Assembly: GCA_964655005.1 (NCBI GenBank) | Contig: CAZZKE010000029.1 | Location: 1-32,209 of the forward strand | Length of the DNA: 32,209 nucleotides | Source: CAZZKE01 sp964655005 | GTDB lineage: Bacteria > Pseudomonadota > Alphaproteobacteria > Rhodospirillales > JABHCV01 | Direction: 5' to 3' | In this document: one piece after another, positions 1 through 7,749 of the stretch | How positions within the stretch are numbered: the stretch's first letter is position 1 | Layout of the letters: the number at the start of each line of letters is the position of its first letter | Notes under the pieces: model-generated | Told to the model about the DNA's origin: nothing | Databases searched by the model: none | The model's input: the letters and a program-made list of their open reading frames with translations, nothing else | Program-made: the position numbers and the translations under genes

Positions 1-1
1 G

Positions 2-88
2 GAAGCTTTTGGACCAAATTATCGCCGCAATATGGGCCGTGATAATGCCTCGATCTGTGATGAAATGGGTTTCTTAACAAGCGACTAA
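2..88 (+). CDS. 3' end of an unidentified protein-coding gene (partial)
   Basis: The window opens inside a reading frame that runs from base 2 to a TAA at 86-88 and gives a 28-residue C-terminus ending in GFLTSD. Its composition (FGPNYRRN, RDNASICDEM) looks like ordinary protein rather than noise. A second frame is also open over this stretch, so the choice rests on residue composition only. I do not recognise the family. The upstream part lies outside the window. Confidence 0.35.
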   Translation, partial: EAFGPNYRRNMGRDNASICDEMGFLTSD

Positions 89-136
89 TCCGCGCCATAG
101 ACTTCTCCCTCTACCGAGGCGATGCTGTTTATTGGT

Positions 137-208
137 TTAGTCGCCAGGCTTAGATAGCGGCGCTTCTAAATACCGAATACGGTCTAAAATGTTATCCAGA
201 TCATCCAT
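137..208 (-). other. 23-codon minus-strand ORF next to the repeat, possible gene remnant
   Basis: On the minus strand an ATG at 208 opens a 23-residue frame (MDDLDNILDRIRYLEAPLSK, then PGD) ending in TAA at 137. The same frame stays open upstream only as far as a TAA inside the GACAGTTTACTT repeat at 227-238. It could be the tail of a gene truncated when the repeat arrived, a genuine micro-ORF, or chance. No ribosome binding site is evident. The rest of 89-226 shows nothing recognisable. Confidence 0.15.
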
Positions 209-226
209 AGCGCAATAGATTACGTC

Positions 227-238
227 GACAGTTTACTT
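227..238 (+). repeat. GACAGTTTACTT repeat, left arm around the VOC gene
   Basis: This 12-mer is the exact reverse complement of 734-745, so the two copies form a perfect inverted pair 519 bp apart (outer edges) with the VOC gene between them. The 11-bp core GACAGTTTACT also occurs at 30824-30834, 31535-31545 (inverted) and 32110-32120, with a one-mismatch copy at 32165-32175. No copy was noticed in the housekeeping block between the margins. Confidence 0.7.
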
Positions 239-268
239 ATTCATAATCAACCAAAAGTTAATTAAGCT

Positions 269-304
269 GTTACCGTAATTCGTAATCGCGTACCGTAATC
301 GCAG
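269..304 (+). repeat. Degenerate CCGTAATT-type repeats upstream of the VOC gene
   Basis: The stretch holds three imperfect units, TTACCGTAATT, CGTAATCGC and GTACCGTAATCGC. They resemble the reverse complement (GTCGCCGTAATT) of the unit tandemly repeated at 32078-32181. This supports a shared repeat family at both ends of the window. The segment lies between the left GACAGTTTACTT copy and the VOC start and would be in its 5' untranslated region. Confidence 0.45.
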
Positions 305-333
305 TATGCGCTTTGAAAATGAAGGAGTGTAGA

Positions 334-684
334 GTGAGCGATAAAAACAACACTATTAACTATATCGAGTTCCCTCTGATCAATAACGCAGAGACAAAAC
401 AGTTCTATTCCCAGGTGTTCGGGTGGGAATTCACCGACTGGGGTCCGGATTATGTAAGCTTTTCAGGCGCCGGCATCAGTGGCGGTTTCAATGGCGAAGA
501 CAGTCCCCAAGCATCGGCTCCGGGTGTCTTGGTTGTCCTGTATGCGGATGACCTTCCGCAAAAACTGAAGGAGGTCGAAAAAGCAGGGGGAGAAATTACC
601 AAGCCACTCTATCAGTTTCCCGGGGGGAAGAGGTTCCATTTTCTGGACCCGAACGGCACTGAATTGGCCGTCTGGTCGGAATGA
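334..684 (+). CDS. VOC superfamily (glyoxalase/bleomycin-resistance fold) protein
   Basis: A 116-residue single-domain protein of the vicinal-oxygen-chelate fold, similar to the group of small 'predicted enzymes related to lactoylglutathione lyase' (COG3324-like). It opens with NYIEFPLINNAETKQFYSQV, the classic first beta-alpha unit, and carries FGWEF, an inner GGGEI-like turn (AGGEITKP) and the closing FLDPNGTELAVW strand. The frame is open from a TTG at 313, but I chose the GTG at 334 because AAGGAG at 322-327 sits 6 nt before it. Substrate and activity are unknown; such proteins may be enzymes or binding proteins. The gene is flanked by an inverted 12-bp repeat (227-238 and 734-745), has no same-strand partner, and looks AT-richer than the neighbouring ilv genes, all consistent with acquisition as an accessory cassette (inference). 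Confidence 0.85.
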   Translation: MSDKNNTINYIEFPLINNAETKQFYSQVFGWEFTDWGPDYVSFSGAGISGGFNGEDSPQASAPGVLVVLYADDLPQKLKEVEKAGGEITKPLYQFPGGKRFHFLDPNGTELAVWSE

Positions 685-733
685 TGTGAATGGAACGATG
701 GCCGCTGGTTTATGGTTTTAAAAATTAATAGTT

Positions 734-750
734 AAGTAAACTGTCCCCGG
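734..750 (-). repeat. GACAGTTTACTT repeat, right arm around the VOC gene
   Basis: Plus-strand bases 734-745 read AAGTAAACTGTC, the exact reverse complement of 227-238. They continue as CCCCGG, so the minus strand reads CCGGGGACAGTTTACTT. The GGGGACAGTTTACT form recurs at 30821-30834 just upstream of the transposase gene, which links the two margins. A second role as part of the VOC 3' untranslated region is possible. Confidence 0.7.
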
Positions 751-767
751 AATTATAAGTGAAACGA

Positions 768-790
768 CGGGGCCGATGCCCCGCCTTTTC
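768..790 (+). terminator. Probable intrinsic terminator between the VOC gene and ilvC
   Basis: A 6-bp GC stem (CGGGGC at 768-773, GCCCCG at 778-783) closes a CGAT tetraloop. It is followed on the plus strand by CC and four T residues (786-789). It would end transcription from the VOC gene. It also lies just past ilvC on the opposite strand and could serve both, although the minus-strand side has only a short T run. Confidence 0.5.
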
Positions 791-837
791 TGTCGTCTGG
801 ATTATTGCCGCACGGGCAATGACGGCGGCGGTGATGT

Positions 838-1857
838 CTAGTTTTTTTCCTTGTCGACCAGCTGGTTGGCCTTGATCCATGGCATCATGTCGCGCAATTT
901 TTTGCCGACTCGTTCGATGTCGTGTTCGGCGGCGCGGCGGCGGGTGGCCTTGAAGCTGGGCTGGCCGGCTTCGTTTTCCAGCATCCAGTCACGGGTGAAA
1001 CGGCCCGACTGGATATCGTCCAGTACCCGCTTCATTTCGGCCTTGGTTTCATCGGTTATGATCCTTGGACCGGAAACGTAATCGCCGTATTCGGCGGTGT
1101 TGGAGATCGAATAACGCATGTTGGCGATACCGCCTTCATAGATCAGATCAACGATCAGCTTGACCTCGTGCAGGCATTCGAAATAGGCCATTTCCGGGGC
1201 ATACCCGGCCTCGACCAGGGTTTCGTAACCGGCCTGGATCAATTGCGTCAGGCCGCCGCACAGCACCACCTGTTCGCCGAACAGGTCGGTTTCGCATTCT
1301 TCGCGGAAGGTGGTTTCGATGATCCCAGAGCGCCCGCCGCCAATCGCCGAGGCGTAACTGAGCGCCACTTCCAGCCCGTTGCCGGTGGCGTTCTGATCGA
1401 CCGCCACCAGGCACGGCACACCGCCACCCTTGAGATATTCGGACCGCACCGTGTGGCCGGGACCTTTCGGCGCGATCATGAAGACGTCGAGATCGGGCCG
1501 CGCCTCGATCAGCCGGAAATGAATATTCAGGCCGTGGGCGAAGGCAATGGCGGCGCCTTCCTGCATGTTATCGGCAAGATCGGCGTAATAGAGCTTGGCC
1601 TGGCCTTCGTCGGGAGTCAGGACCATCACCACATCGGCCCACTTGGCCGCCGCCGCCGGGGTCATTACCTTAAGGCCTTCGGCTTCGGCCTTGCTGGTGC
1701 TGGCCGAGCCATCGCGAAGCGCCACGCAGACATCCTTGCAGCCGCTGTCACGCAGGTTCAGGGCATGGGCGTGGCCCTGGCTACCATAGCCGACGACGGC
1801 GACTTTTTTGGCCTTGATCAGGTTAACGTCGGCGTCACGATCATAATAAACTCGCAT
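838..1857 (-). CDS. ilvC: Ketol-acid reductoisomerase (class I)
   Basis: IlvC converts 2-acetolactate or 2-aceto-2-hydroxybutyrate to the dihydroxy-acids of valine/leucine and isoleucine synthesis, using NADPH and Mg2+. The 339-residue length is that of the short class I enzymes. The Rossmann motif GYGSQG is at residues 23-28, and the metal-binding knotted domain is visible in segments such as ETTFREECETDLFGEQ and ALHEV-like FECLHEVKLIVDLIYEGG. A GAAGG box 7 nt before the ATG supports the start. It is the last gene of the minus-strand series miaA-ilvI-ilvH-ilvC, 44 nt after ilvH, so cotranscription with the acetolactate synthase subunits is likely. Nothing is missing or unusual. Confidence 0.97.
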   Translation of the reverse strand: MRVYYDRDADVNLIKAKKVAVVGYGSQGHAHALNLRDSGCKDVCVALRDGSASTSKAEAEGLKVMTPAAAAKWADVVMVLTPDEGQAKLYYADLADNMQEGAAIAFAHGLNIHFRLIEARPDLDVFMIAPKGPGHTVRSEYLKGGGVPCLVAVDQNATGNGLEVALSYASAIGGGRSGIIETTFREECETDLFGEQVVLCGGLTQLIQAGYETLVEAGYAPEMAYFECLHEVKLIVDLIYEGGIANMRYSISNTAEYGDYVSGPRIITDETKAEMKRVLDDIQSGRFTRDWMLENEAGQPSFKATRRRAAEHDIERVGKKLRDMMPWIKANQLVDKEKN

Positions 1858-1901
1858 TGTGTTTTCCTTCGATAGAACGGATTAAAACGGTTTGACAAAG
1901 G

Positions 1902-2420
1902 CTATTCAAGCACGCCTACACCGCGGGAAATGGCGGCGATACCGGTGCGCGAAACATCGACCAGGCCTATCGGACGCATCAATTCTATGAAGGCGTCAAG
2001 CTTGCCGGTATCGCCGACGATTTCAAAAATGAACGATTCATTGGTGCTGTCAACGGCCCGGGCGCGAAAAATATCGGCGATACGCAGGGATTCGACCCTT
2101 TTTTCGCCGACCCCCCTGACCTTGACCAGGGCCAGTTCACGTTCCACATGCGGGCCTTCGACGGTCAGGTCGCTGACCCCGTGCACCGGCACCAGCCGCC
2201 CCAGTTGCGCCTTGATCTGTTCGATAATCATCGGCGTACCCGAAGTGACGATGGTTATGCGGGAATAATTCTCGGCGATATCGACCTCGGCCACGGTCAG
2301 GCTTTCGATATTGTAGCCGCGCCCGGAAAACAGGCCGACGACCCTGGCCAGCACTCCGGGCTCGTTATCGACAAGCACGGAAATGGTATGGGTATTTTCT
2401 GTTTCGTTGATCGGTGTCAC
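1902..2420 (-). CDS. ilvH: Acetolactate synthase, small (regulatory) subunit
   Basis: This is the regulatory subunit that binds the large subunit and confers valine feedback inhibition. An N-terminal ACT domain is obvious at about residues 10-85 (HTISVLVDNEPGVLARVVGL, then FSGRGYNIESLTVAEVD), followed by the C-terminal small-subunit domain with REL-ALVKV and VDSTNESFIFEIVG segments. The 172-residue length is normal for IlvH/IlvN. It lies 43 nt downstream of the large subunit and 44 nt upstream of ilvC in one orientation, the usual arrangement. The symbol ilvN is equally used for this family; ilvH follows common alphaproteobacterial usage. Confidence 0.96.
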   Translation of the reverse strand: MTPINETENTHTISVLVDNEPGVLARVVGLFSGRGYNIESLTVAEVDIAENYSRITIVTSGTPMIIEQIKAQLGRLVPVHGVSDLTVEGPHVERELALVKVRGVGEKRVESLRIADIFRARAVDSTNESFIFEIVGDTGKLDAFIELMRPIGLVDVSRTGIAAISRGVGVLE

Positions 2421-2463
2421 GGCTTTTTGTTCCAGAATTTCAAGTGTTATCGGGGATGATCCA

Positions 2464-4233
2464 TCAGACCAAAACCATGCCTTCTTTGGAAATCGGATTA
2501 TCGGTCGTATCGGCGGCGGAAAAAATCATTTCGTCATGGCCGGCCCCGGAGGGGATCATCGGGAACACGTTTTCCTTTTGATCGACCGCTATGTCGACAA
2601 TAACCGGGCGGTCGATGGCGATCATTTCATTAATCACGTCGTCGAGCTGGCTGACCTTGTCGGTGCGCAAGCCGACGCCGCCGAAGGCCTCGGCCAGCTT
2701 GACAAAATCGGGCAGCGCCTCGACATAGCTTTCGGCGTATCGCCCACCATGCAGCAATTCCTGCCACTGGCGGACCATGCCCATGTAGTGGTTGTTCAGG
2801 ATAAACACCTTCACCGGCAACCGGTACTGGGTCAGGGTCGACAATTCCTGGATGTTCATCAGAATCGATGCTTCACCGGCAATGTCGATAACCAGGGCGT
2901 CGGGGTGGGCTATCTGCACCCCCATGGCGGCGGGCAAGCCATAACCCATGGTGCCCAGCCCGCCCGAGGTCATCCACCGGTTGGGTTTGTCGAAGTGGAA
3001 ATGCTGGGCGGCCCACATCTGATGCTGGCCGACCTCGGTGGTGATATAGACATCATCGCGTTTCCTGGTCAGTTCGTACAACCGTTCGATGGCGTACTGC
3101 GGCTTGATGATGCTGTCATCATGTTGATAGGCCAGGCTGTTGCGGCCGCGCCATTTATCGATCTGTTTCCACCACGATTTCATGGCCGCCGGATCGGCCC
3201 GGTGACGGCCGGACTTCCAGATCTTGATCATATCTTCCAGCACATGGCCCACATCGCCGACGATGCCCAGTTCGACATGGATGTTCTTGTTGATCGATGA
3301 CGGATCGATGTCGATATGGATTTTCCTGGAATCGGGCGAAAAGGCGTCCAGGCGTCCGGTCACCCGGTCATCGAACCGGGCGCCGATGCAAACCATGACG
3401 TCGCAGTCATGCATGGCCTTGTTGGCCTCGTAGGTGCCGTGCATACCCAGCATGCCGATGAACTGCTTGTCCGAAGCCGGAAAAGCGCCCAGCCCCATCA
3501 GCGTCAGGGTGCACGGAAATTCCGTGGCATGGGCCAATTGCCCCAGCAACTGGGTCGCCGCCGGGCCGGAATTAATGACCCCGCCGCCGGCATAGATAAT
3601 CGGCCGTTTGGCCGCCGCCATGATGCGGACGGCTTCTTCTATTTTTTCAATGTCACCCTTGATCTGCGGTTTGTAGCTCTTGTGGACGACTTTGGCCGGC
3701 GGCAGATAGGGGGCGTCGGCCAGCCCCATGGCGACATCTTTCGGCAGGTCAATAACAACCGGTCCGGGGCGACCGCCACGAGCCACCAGAAAAGCCTCGT
3801 GAACCCGCCGCGACAGGTCGTTTACGTCCTTGATCAGATAATTGTGCTTGGTGCAGGGCCGGGTGATGCCGGTGGTGTCGGCTTCCTGAAAGGCATCGTT
3901 GCCGATCAGGTGGGTCGCCACCTGGCCGCAGATACAGACCACCGGTATGCTGTCCATCATGGCGTCGAGCAGGCCGGTCACCGCGTTGGTGGCGCCGGGG
4001 CCGGAGGTCACCAAAACAACGCCAACCTTGCCGGTCGAACGGGCGTAGCCTTCGGCGGCATGAACCGCGCCACCTTCCTGACGGACCAGAATATGGCGGA
4101 TCTTGTTCTGCTTGAAAATCTCGTCATAGACCGGCAGGACAGAGCCGCCGGGATATCCAAAGATGACCTCTACGCCTTGGTCCGCCAATGCCTTGAGCAG
4201 GATTTGCGAGCCGTTCATCTGTTTCTTGGTCAT
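2464..4233 (-). CDS. ilvI: Acetolactate synthase, large (catalytic) subunit
   Basis: ThDP-dependent acetohydroxyacid synthase, the committed step of branched-chain amino acid synthesis. Features seen: the N-terminal ThDP pyrimidine domain with FGYPGG and the catalytic-glutamate segment RQEGGAVHAAEGYARSTG; the central FAD-type domain (GGGVINSGPAA, MLGMHGTYEANKAM); and the C-terminal ThDP-pyrophosphate domain with the GDG-type motif present here as DIAGEAS, plus NNHYMGMVRQWQ. The frame is open from a GTG at 4266. The ATG at 4233 gives MTKKQMNGSQ and a 589-residue protein of normal length, so I use that, with moderate certainty. The usual GDG metal-ligand motif reads AGEAS, a variation seen in this alignment position that deserves checking. 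Symbol ilvB is also possible. Confidence 0.95.
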   Translation of the reverse strand: MTKKQMNGSQILLKALADQGVEVIFGYPGGSVLPVYDEIFKQNKIRHILVRQEGGAVHAAEGYARSTGKVGVVLVTSGPGATNAVTGLLDAMMDSIPVVCICGQVATHLIGNDAFQEADTTGITRPCTKHNYLIKDVNDLSRRVHEAFLVARGGRPGPVVIDLPKDVAMGLADAPYLPPAKVVHKSYKPQIKGDIEKIEEAVRIMAAAKRPIIYAGGGVINSGPAATQLLGQLAHATEFPCTLTLMGLGAFPASDKQFIGMLGMHGTYEANKAMHDCDVMVCIGARFDDRVTGRLDAFSPDSRKIHIDIDPSSINKNIHVELGIVGDVGHVLEDMIKIWKSGRHRADPAAMKSWWKQIDKWRGRNSLAYQHDDSIIKPQYAIERLYELTRKRDDVYITTEVGQHQMWAAQHFHFDKPNRWMTSGGLGTMGYGLPAAMGVQIAHPDALVIDIAGEASILMNIQELSTLTQYRLPVKVFILNNHYMGMVRQWQELLHGGRYAESYVEALPDFVKLAEAFGGVGLRTDKVSQLDDVINEMIAIDRPVIVDIAVDQKENVFPMIPSGAGHDEMIFSAADTTDNPISKEGMVLV

Positions 4234-4274
4234 CGTCCGTGCCTTTTTTCCGTATTTCAGGTTCACATGCTAGA

Positions 4275-4295
4275 GGCCGCCCGGTCGGGGCGGCC
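4275..4295 (-). promoter_or_regulatory. Perfect 8-bp GC hairpin just upstream of ilvI
   Basis: GGCCGCCC (4275-4282) and GGGCGGCC (4288-4295) form a perfect stem with a 5-nt loop in the miaA-ilvI gap, 42 nt before the chosen ilvI ATG. Its place in front of ilvI suggests an attenuator or an RNA-stability element, but no T run follows it and no leader peptide rich in Leu/Val/Ile was found in the 4296-4363 stretch. The function is therefore open. Confidence 0.35.
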
Positions 4296-4363
4296 GCTGG
4301 AATTCGCCGCAAGTTCGGGTGGCGCTGGCCCGTCAACTGCCACGAAGGCAGCAACCTAATCTT

Positions 4364-5308
4364 TCAGGACTGATCGGTCAATAAGAATTGGCGAATAAAT
4401 GGAAAGATTTTCGGCTGTAAACTTTCCGAATATTGCGTGTCGATTTTCAGACTAATTTTCAATTGATGCCGCAACCAGGTCATTTGCCGTTTAGCGAAGT
4501 TGCGAGTCGCCCGTTTCGCATCATCGACCGCCGTCGCCAGATCGCAATCGCCATTCAGGTATCGGCCCAGTTCCGGAACGCCGAGCGCCTTCATCGCCGG
4601 CAGGCCCGGATCCAGATTCAATGCCAACAGGTCCCTGGCCTCTTCGAGGGCGCCGCCGCCGATCATCGCCTCGAATCTGGCGTCGATCGCGGCGTAAATA
4701 ATTTCCCGTTCGGGCAGCACGGCAATCGTACAAAACCGCGCCGCCACCGGCGGTCCCGACAGGGGTTCCTTCTGCCAATCGCTCAGCGCCCGCCCCGTTG
4801 CCAGCGAGACTTCGAAGGCCCGGATCAGGCGTTGACGGTCCCCGGCGGGTAGGTGGGCCGCCATTTCCGGGTCTTTTTTGGCCAATTCACCGCGAAAGGC
4901 GGCTTCGCCGATACGCTCAAAAAACGCCGTCGCCTGTTCCCTGGCCGCCGCCGGAATTTCCGGGATCGGCGATAATCCATCGGTCAGCGCCTTCAGGTAA
5001 AGCCCGGTACCGCCGACCACGATTGGCAGCCGCCGGTCGGCCCAGGCGGCTTTGATTTCCGCCGCCGCCAGGTCCCGCCAGCGCCCGGCGGAACAGCTTT
5101 CCGCCGCGTCCATAACGCCGTACAAGCGATGCGGCGCCCGCCGCAAATCCCGACCGCGCGGGCGGGCGCTCAGAATATCAAGCTGCTCATAGACCTGCAT
5201 GCTGTCGGCATTAATGACGGTGCCGGAAAATTCCTGCGCCGCATCCACCGCCAGGGCCGATTTGCCGCTGGCCGTCGGGCCGGCGATAATCAGCACCGGG
5301 CTGCTCAT
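4364..5308 (-). CDS. miaA: tRNA dimethylallyltransferase
   Basis: MiaA transfers a dimethylallyl group to the N6 of A37 in tRNAs reading UNN codons. The P-loop GPTASGKS lies near the N-terminus (residues about 10-17), followed by the tRNA/substrate motifs INADSMQVYEQLDILSARP, VVGGTGLYLKALTDGL and the C-terminal ATRNFAKRQMTWLRH signature. The frame is open back to 5392, which would overlap the opposite-strand serB start. The ATG at 5308 (MSSPVLIIAG) starts directly before the P-loop strand, has an AAGG box upstream and gives 314 residues, the family norm. It is divergent from serB (75-nt gap) and is followed on the same strand by ilvI at a 130-nt distance. Confidence 0.96.
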   Translation of the reverse strand: MSSPVLIIAGPTASGKSALAVDAAQEFSGTVINADSMQVYEQLDILSARPRGRDLRRAPHRLYGVMDAAESCSAGRWRDLAAAEIKAAWADRRLPIVVGGTGLYLKALTDGLSPIPEIPAAAREQATAFFERIGEAAFRGELAKKDPEMAAHLPAGDRQRLIRAFEVSLATGRALSDWQKEPLSGPPVAARFCTIAVLPEREIIYAAIDARFEAMIGGGALEEARDLLALNLDPGLPAMKALGVPELGRYLNGDCDLATAVDDAKRATRNFAKRQMTWLRHQLKISLKIDTQYSESLQPKIFPFIRQFLLTDQS

Positions 5309-5383
5309 AATTTGCGGCCTTCGCTTGCCAAGCGGCCGCCGAGCGGATAATAACCCGTCTCCGGTTTTATCTCGCAGGTTTGC

Positions 5384-6283
5384 ATGGACCACGTTCTCAC
5401 TTTGATTTGCGCTCCCGAATCGGGTGAGTTGGACGGCTCCATAGTCGCCGAGGCCGTCGCCACGCTCAATGACCAGAACGGTGAAACCGGCGCCCCCGAC
5501 TGGCTGGCCGAAGGAACCGCCTGCGACATCCCCTTCACCGGGTTAGATTTAATACAGGCCAGGACCTGCGTCGAGTTGCATCTTGAGGGGTTCCCCATCG
5601 ACGCCGTATCGCAACCGGCCATGGGCAGGCGCAAGAAGCTGTTGATAGCCGACATGGACTCGACCATGGTGATCGGCGAAACCCTTGATGAACTTGCCGA
5701 CCATGCCGGCTGTCAGGATCAGGTCGCCGCCATAACGATCAGCGCCATGCGCGGAGAAATCCGATTTGCCGACGCCTTGCGACAGCGTGTCGGGCTGCTC
5801 GAAGGCCTGTCCGAGGAAAGCCTGGCCCATACCATGGCCGGCATCGAACAGATGCCCGGGGCCAGTACCCTGCTTGCTACGATGGCCGCGAACGGCGCCA
5901 GTTCGGTACTGGTTTCAGGCGGCTTCACCTACTTTACCGAACGGGTGGCGGCGTGGCTCGGCTTCGACGACAACAAAGGCAACCGGCTCGATATAGTCGA
6001 CGGCGTGCTTAGCGGAAAGGTCCTTGAGCCGATCATCGACAAACACACCAAGCTGGCGACCCTGAAAAGTTTTGCCGCCGAACACGGGCTTGCGGTGGCG
6101 GATACCCTGGCCGTCGGCGATGGCGCCAACGACCTGCCGATGCTGATGGCGGCCGGCCTGGGCGTTGCCTATCACGCCAAGCCAATCGTCAACGCCCATG
6201 TTCGCGTCTGCATTGAACACGCCGACCTGACGGCCCTGCTGTACTTGCAAGGTTATCGGCGGGACCAGTTCGTTAACGCCTGA
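5384..6283 (+). CDS. serB: Phosphoserine phosphatase
   Basis: A HAD-superfamily phosphatase catalysing the last step of L-serine synthesis. The nucleophile motif DMDST is at residues 90-94. Motif II is in VLVSGGFTYF, and the C-terminal acidic motif is in AVGDGANDLPML. The roughly 80-residue N-terminal extension (PESGELDGSIVAEAVATL onward) corresponds to the ACT-like domain of long SerB proteins. Length 299 fits the family. The gene is divergent from miaA and ends 14 nt before the convergent stop of the TrpB2-type gene. L-serine is a substrate of TrpB enzymes, which makes the neighbourhood suggestive, but the two genes are on opposite strands and cannot share a transcript. Confidence 0.96.
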   Translation: MDHVLTLICAPESGELDGSIVAEAVATLNDQNGETGAPDWLAEGTACDIPFTGLDLIQARTCVELHLEGFPIDAVSQPAMGRRKKLLIADMDSTMVIGETLDELADHAGCQDQVAAITISAMRGEIRFADALRQRVGLLEGLSEESLAHTMAGIEQMPGASTLLATMAANGASSVLVSGGFTYFTERVAAWLGFDDNKGNRLDIVDGVLSGKVLEPIIDKHTKLATLKSFAAEHGLAVADTLAVGDGANDLPMLMAAGLGVAYHAKPIVNAHVRVCIEHADLTALLYLQGYRRDQFVNA

Positions 6284-6297
6284 CCCAGCCCCCCGGT

Positions 6298-7662
6298 TTA
6301 TTCCGCCGCCACATCCGGTAACCCGGATATTGCCGCATCCAGGGCCGCGTGGTCGTAGTCCTCGTCCTTCAGCACACCGGCGAAGTAATCGGTGTAGGCC
6401 TGCATATCGAAATGGCCATGGCCGGACAGATTGAACAGGATCGTCTTCGATGTTCCTTCGGCCTTGCACTTCAGGGCCTCGTCGATAGCCGCCCTGACCG
6501 CGTGGGTCGATTCCGGGGCCGGCACGATGCCTTCGGTGCGGGCGAACTGGACCCCGGCTTCGAAGCATACCGTCTGATGATAGGCGACCGGTTCGACCAG
6601 CCCCAGGGTGACCAGATGGCTGACCAGCGGCGACATGCCGTGATAGCGCAGGCCGCCGGCATGGATGCCCGAAGGCACGAAGGCCGAACCCAGGGTGTGC
6701 ATCTTGACCAGCGGCGTCAGATGGGCCGTATCGCCGAAATCATAGGCGAATGTGCCACGGGTCAGCGTCGGGCAGGCCGCCGGTTCGACGGCGATTACCC
6801 GGCGTGTCTTGCCGCCACGCAGTTGCTGGCCAAGAAACGGGAAGGTCAGGCCGGCAAAGTTGGAACCGCCGCCGGCGCAGCCGATGATGATATCGGGATC
6901 ATCGCCGGCCATTGCCATCTGTTCCATGGCCTCCTGGCCGATTACGGTCTGATGCAACAACACATGATTCAGCACGCTGCCCAGGGAATATTTGGTGTCG
7001 TCGTTCTGGGCGGCGATCTCGACGGCTTCGGAAATGGCGATGCCCAGGCTGCCCGGAGAATCCGGATTGTCGGCCAGGATCGCCTTGCCGGATTCGGTTT
7101 CGGTGCTTGGGCTGGCGACGCAGCGGGCGCCATAAGTTTCCATCAGGGCGCGGCGGTAGGGTTTTTGCTTGTAGCTGATCTTGACCATGTACACGTCAAT
7201 TTGCAAACCGAACAGATTGCCGGCGAAGGCGATCGAAGACCCCCACTGGCCGGCCCCGGTTTCCGTGGTCAGCCGCTTGACGCCTTCTTCCTTGTTATAG
7301 AAAGCCTGGGCGACGGCAGTGTTGGGTTTGTGACTGCCGGACGGGCTGACGCCTTCGTATTTGTAATAAATCCTGGCCGGCGTATCCAACGCCTTTTCCA
7401 GGCGCCGCGCCCGATACAGCGGGGCGGGACGCCACAACCGGTATACCTCGCGCACCGGCTCCGGAATTTCAATCTCGCGCTCCTGACTCACTTCCTGCAT
7501 GATGCAGGCCATGGGAAACAACGGCGCCAAATCATCGGGACCGATTGGCTGACCGGTGCCGGGATGCAGCACCGGCGCCGCCGGTTCCGGCAAATCCGCC
7601 GCGATGTTGTACCAGTGCTTCGGAATCCTGTCTTCGGGTAGTATGTATTTGGTGTCGCTCAT
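6298..7662 (-). CDS. Tryptophan synthase beta chain, TrpB2-type (PLP enzyme)
   Basis: A 454-residue fold-type II PLP enzyme of the TrpB2/TrpB-like branch: longer than classical TrpB (about 400) and with the N-terminal extension (ILPEDRIPKHWYNIAADLPE) typical of TrpB2. The PLP lysine lies in SGSHKPNTA (about residue 112), and the phosphate-binding loop is GCAGGGSNF. TrpB2 condenses indole with L-serine, but in species that also have TrpA-partnered TrpB its role is less certain (indole salvage or serine deamination have been proposed). Start: the ATG at 7662 has GGGAGG 6 nt upstream, while an upstream frame extension to 7719 lacks support. No trpA lies in the window. It follows the cytochrome c gene by 87 nt on the same strand. 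Confidence 0.92.
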   Translation of the reverse strand: MSDTKYILPEDRIPKHWYNIAADLPEPAAPVLHPGTGQPIGPDDLAPLFPMACIMQEVSQEREIEIPEPVREVYRLWRPAPLYRARRLEKALDTPARIYYKYEGVSPSGSHKPNTAVAQAFYNKEEGVKRLTTETGAGQWGSSIAFAGNLFGLQIDVYMVKISYKQKPYRRALMETYGARCVASPSTETESGKAILADNPDSPGSLGIAISEAVEIAAQNDDTKYSLGSVLNHVLLHQTVIGQEAMEQMAMAGDDPDIIIGCAGGGSNFAGLTFPFLGQQLRGGKTRRVIAVEPAACPTLTRGTFAYDFGDTAHLTPLVKMHTLGSAFVPSGIHAGGLRYHGMSPLVSHLVTLGLVEPVAYHQTVCFEAGVQFARTEGIVPAPESTHAVRAAIDEALKCKAEGTSKTILFNLSGHGHFDMQAYTDYFAGVLKDEDYDHAALDAAISGLPDVAAE

Positions 7663-7749
7663 AATCGCCTCCCTGTCAGAAAAATTATTTATCCCGCCCT
7701 GGCTGCAGCCTATTACCAACGACGGCCCCGCACAAGAGCGCCGCCGCCG

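Noticed and set aside
922..1875. Plus-strand open frames opposite ilvC, and similar ones opposite ilvI (3316-4359) and the TrpB2 gene (6349-7641)
   Set aside because: Same reason: antisense shadows of strongly supported enzymes with no start-site support or domain.
1862..1896. Promoter TTGTCA/CTATCG before ilvC
   Set aside because: The -35 is good but the -10 is poor and lies against the ribosome binding site; cotranscription with ilvH explains the gene better.
4296..4363. Leader peptide for attenuation of ilvI
   Set aside because: No short frame rich in Leu, Ile or Val was found upstream of the hairpin.
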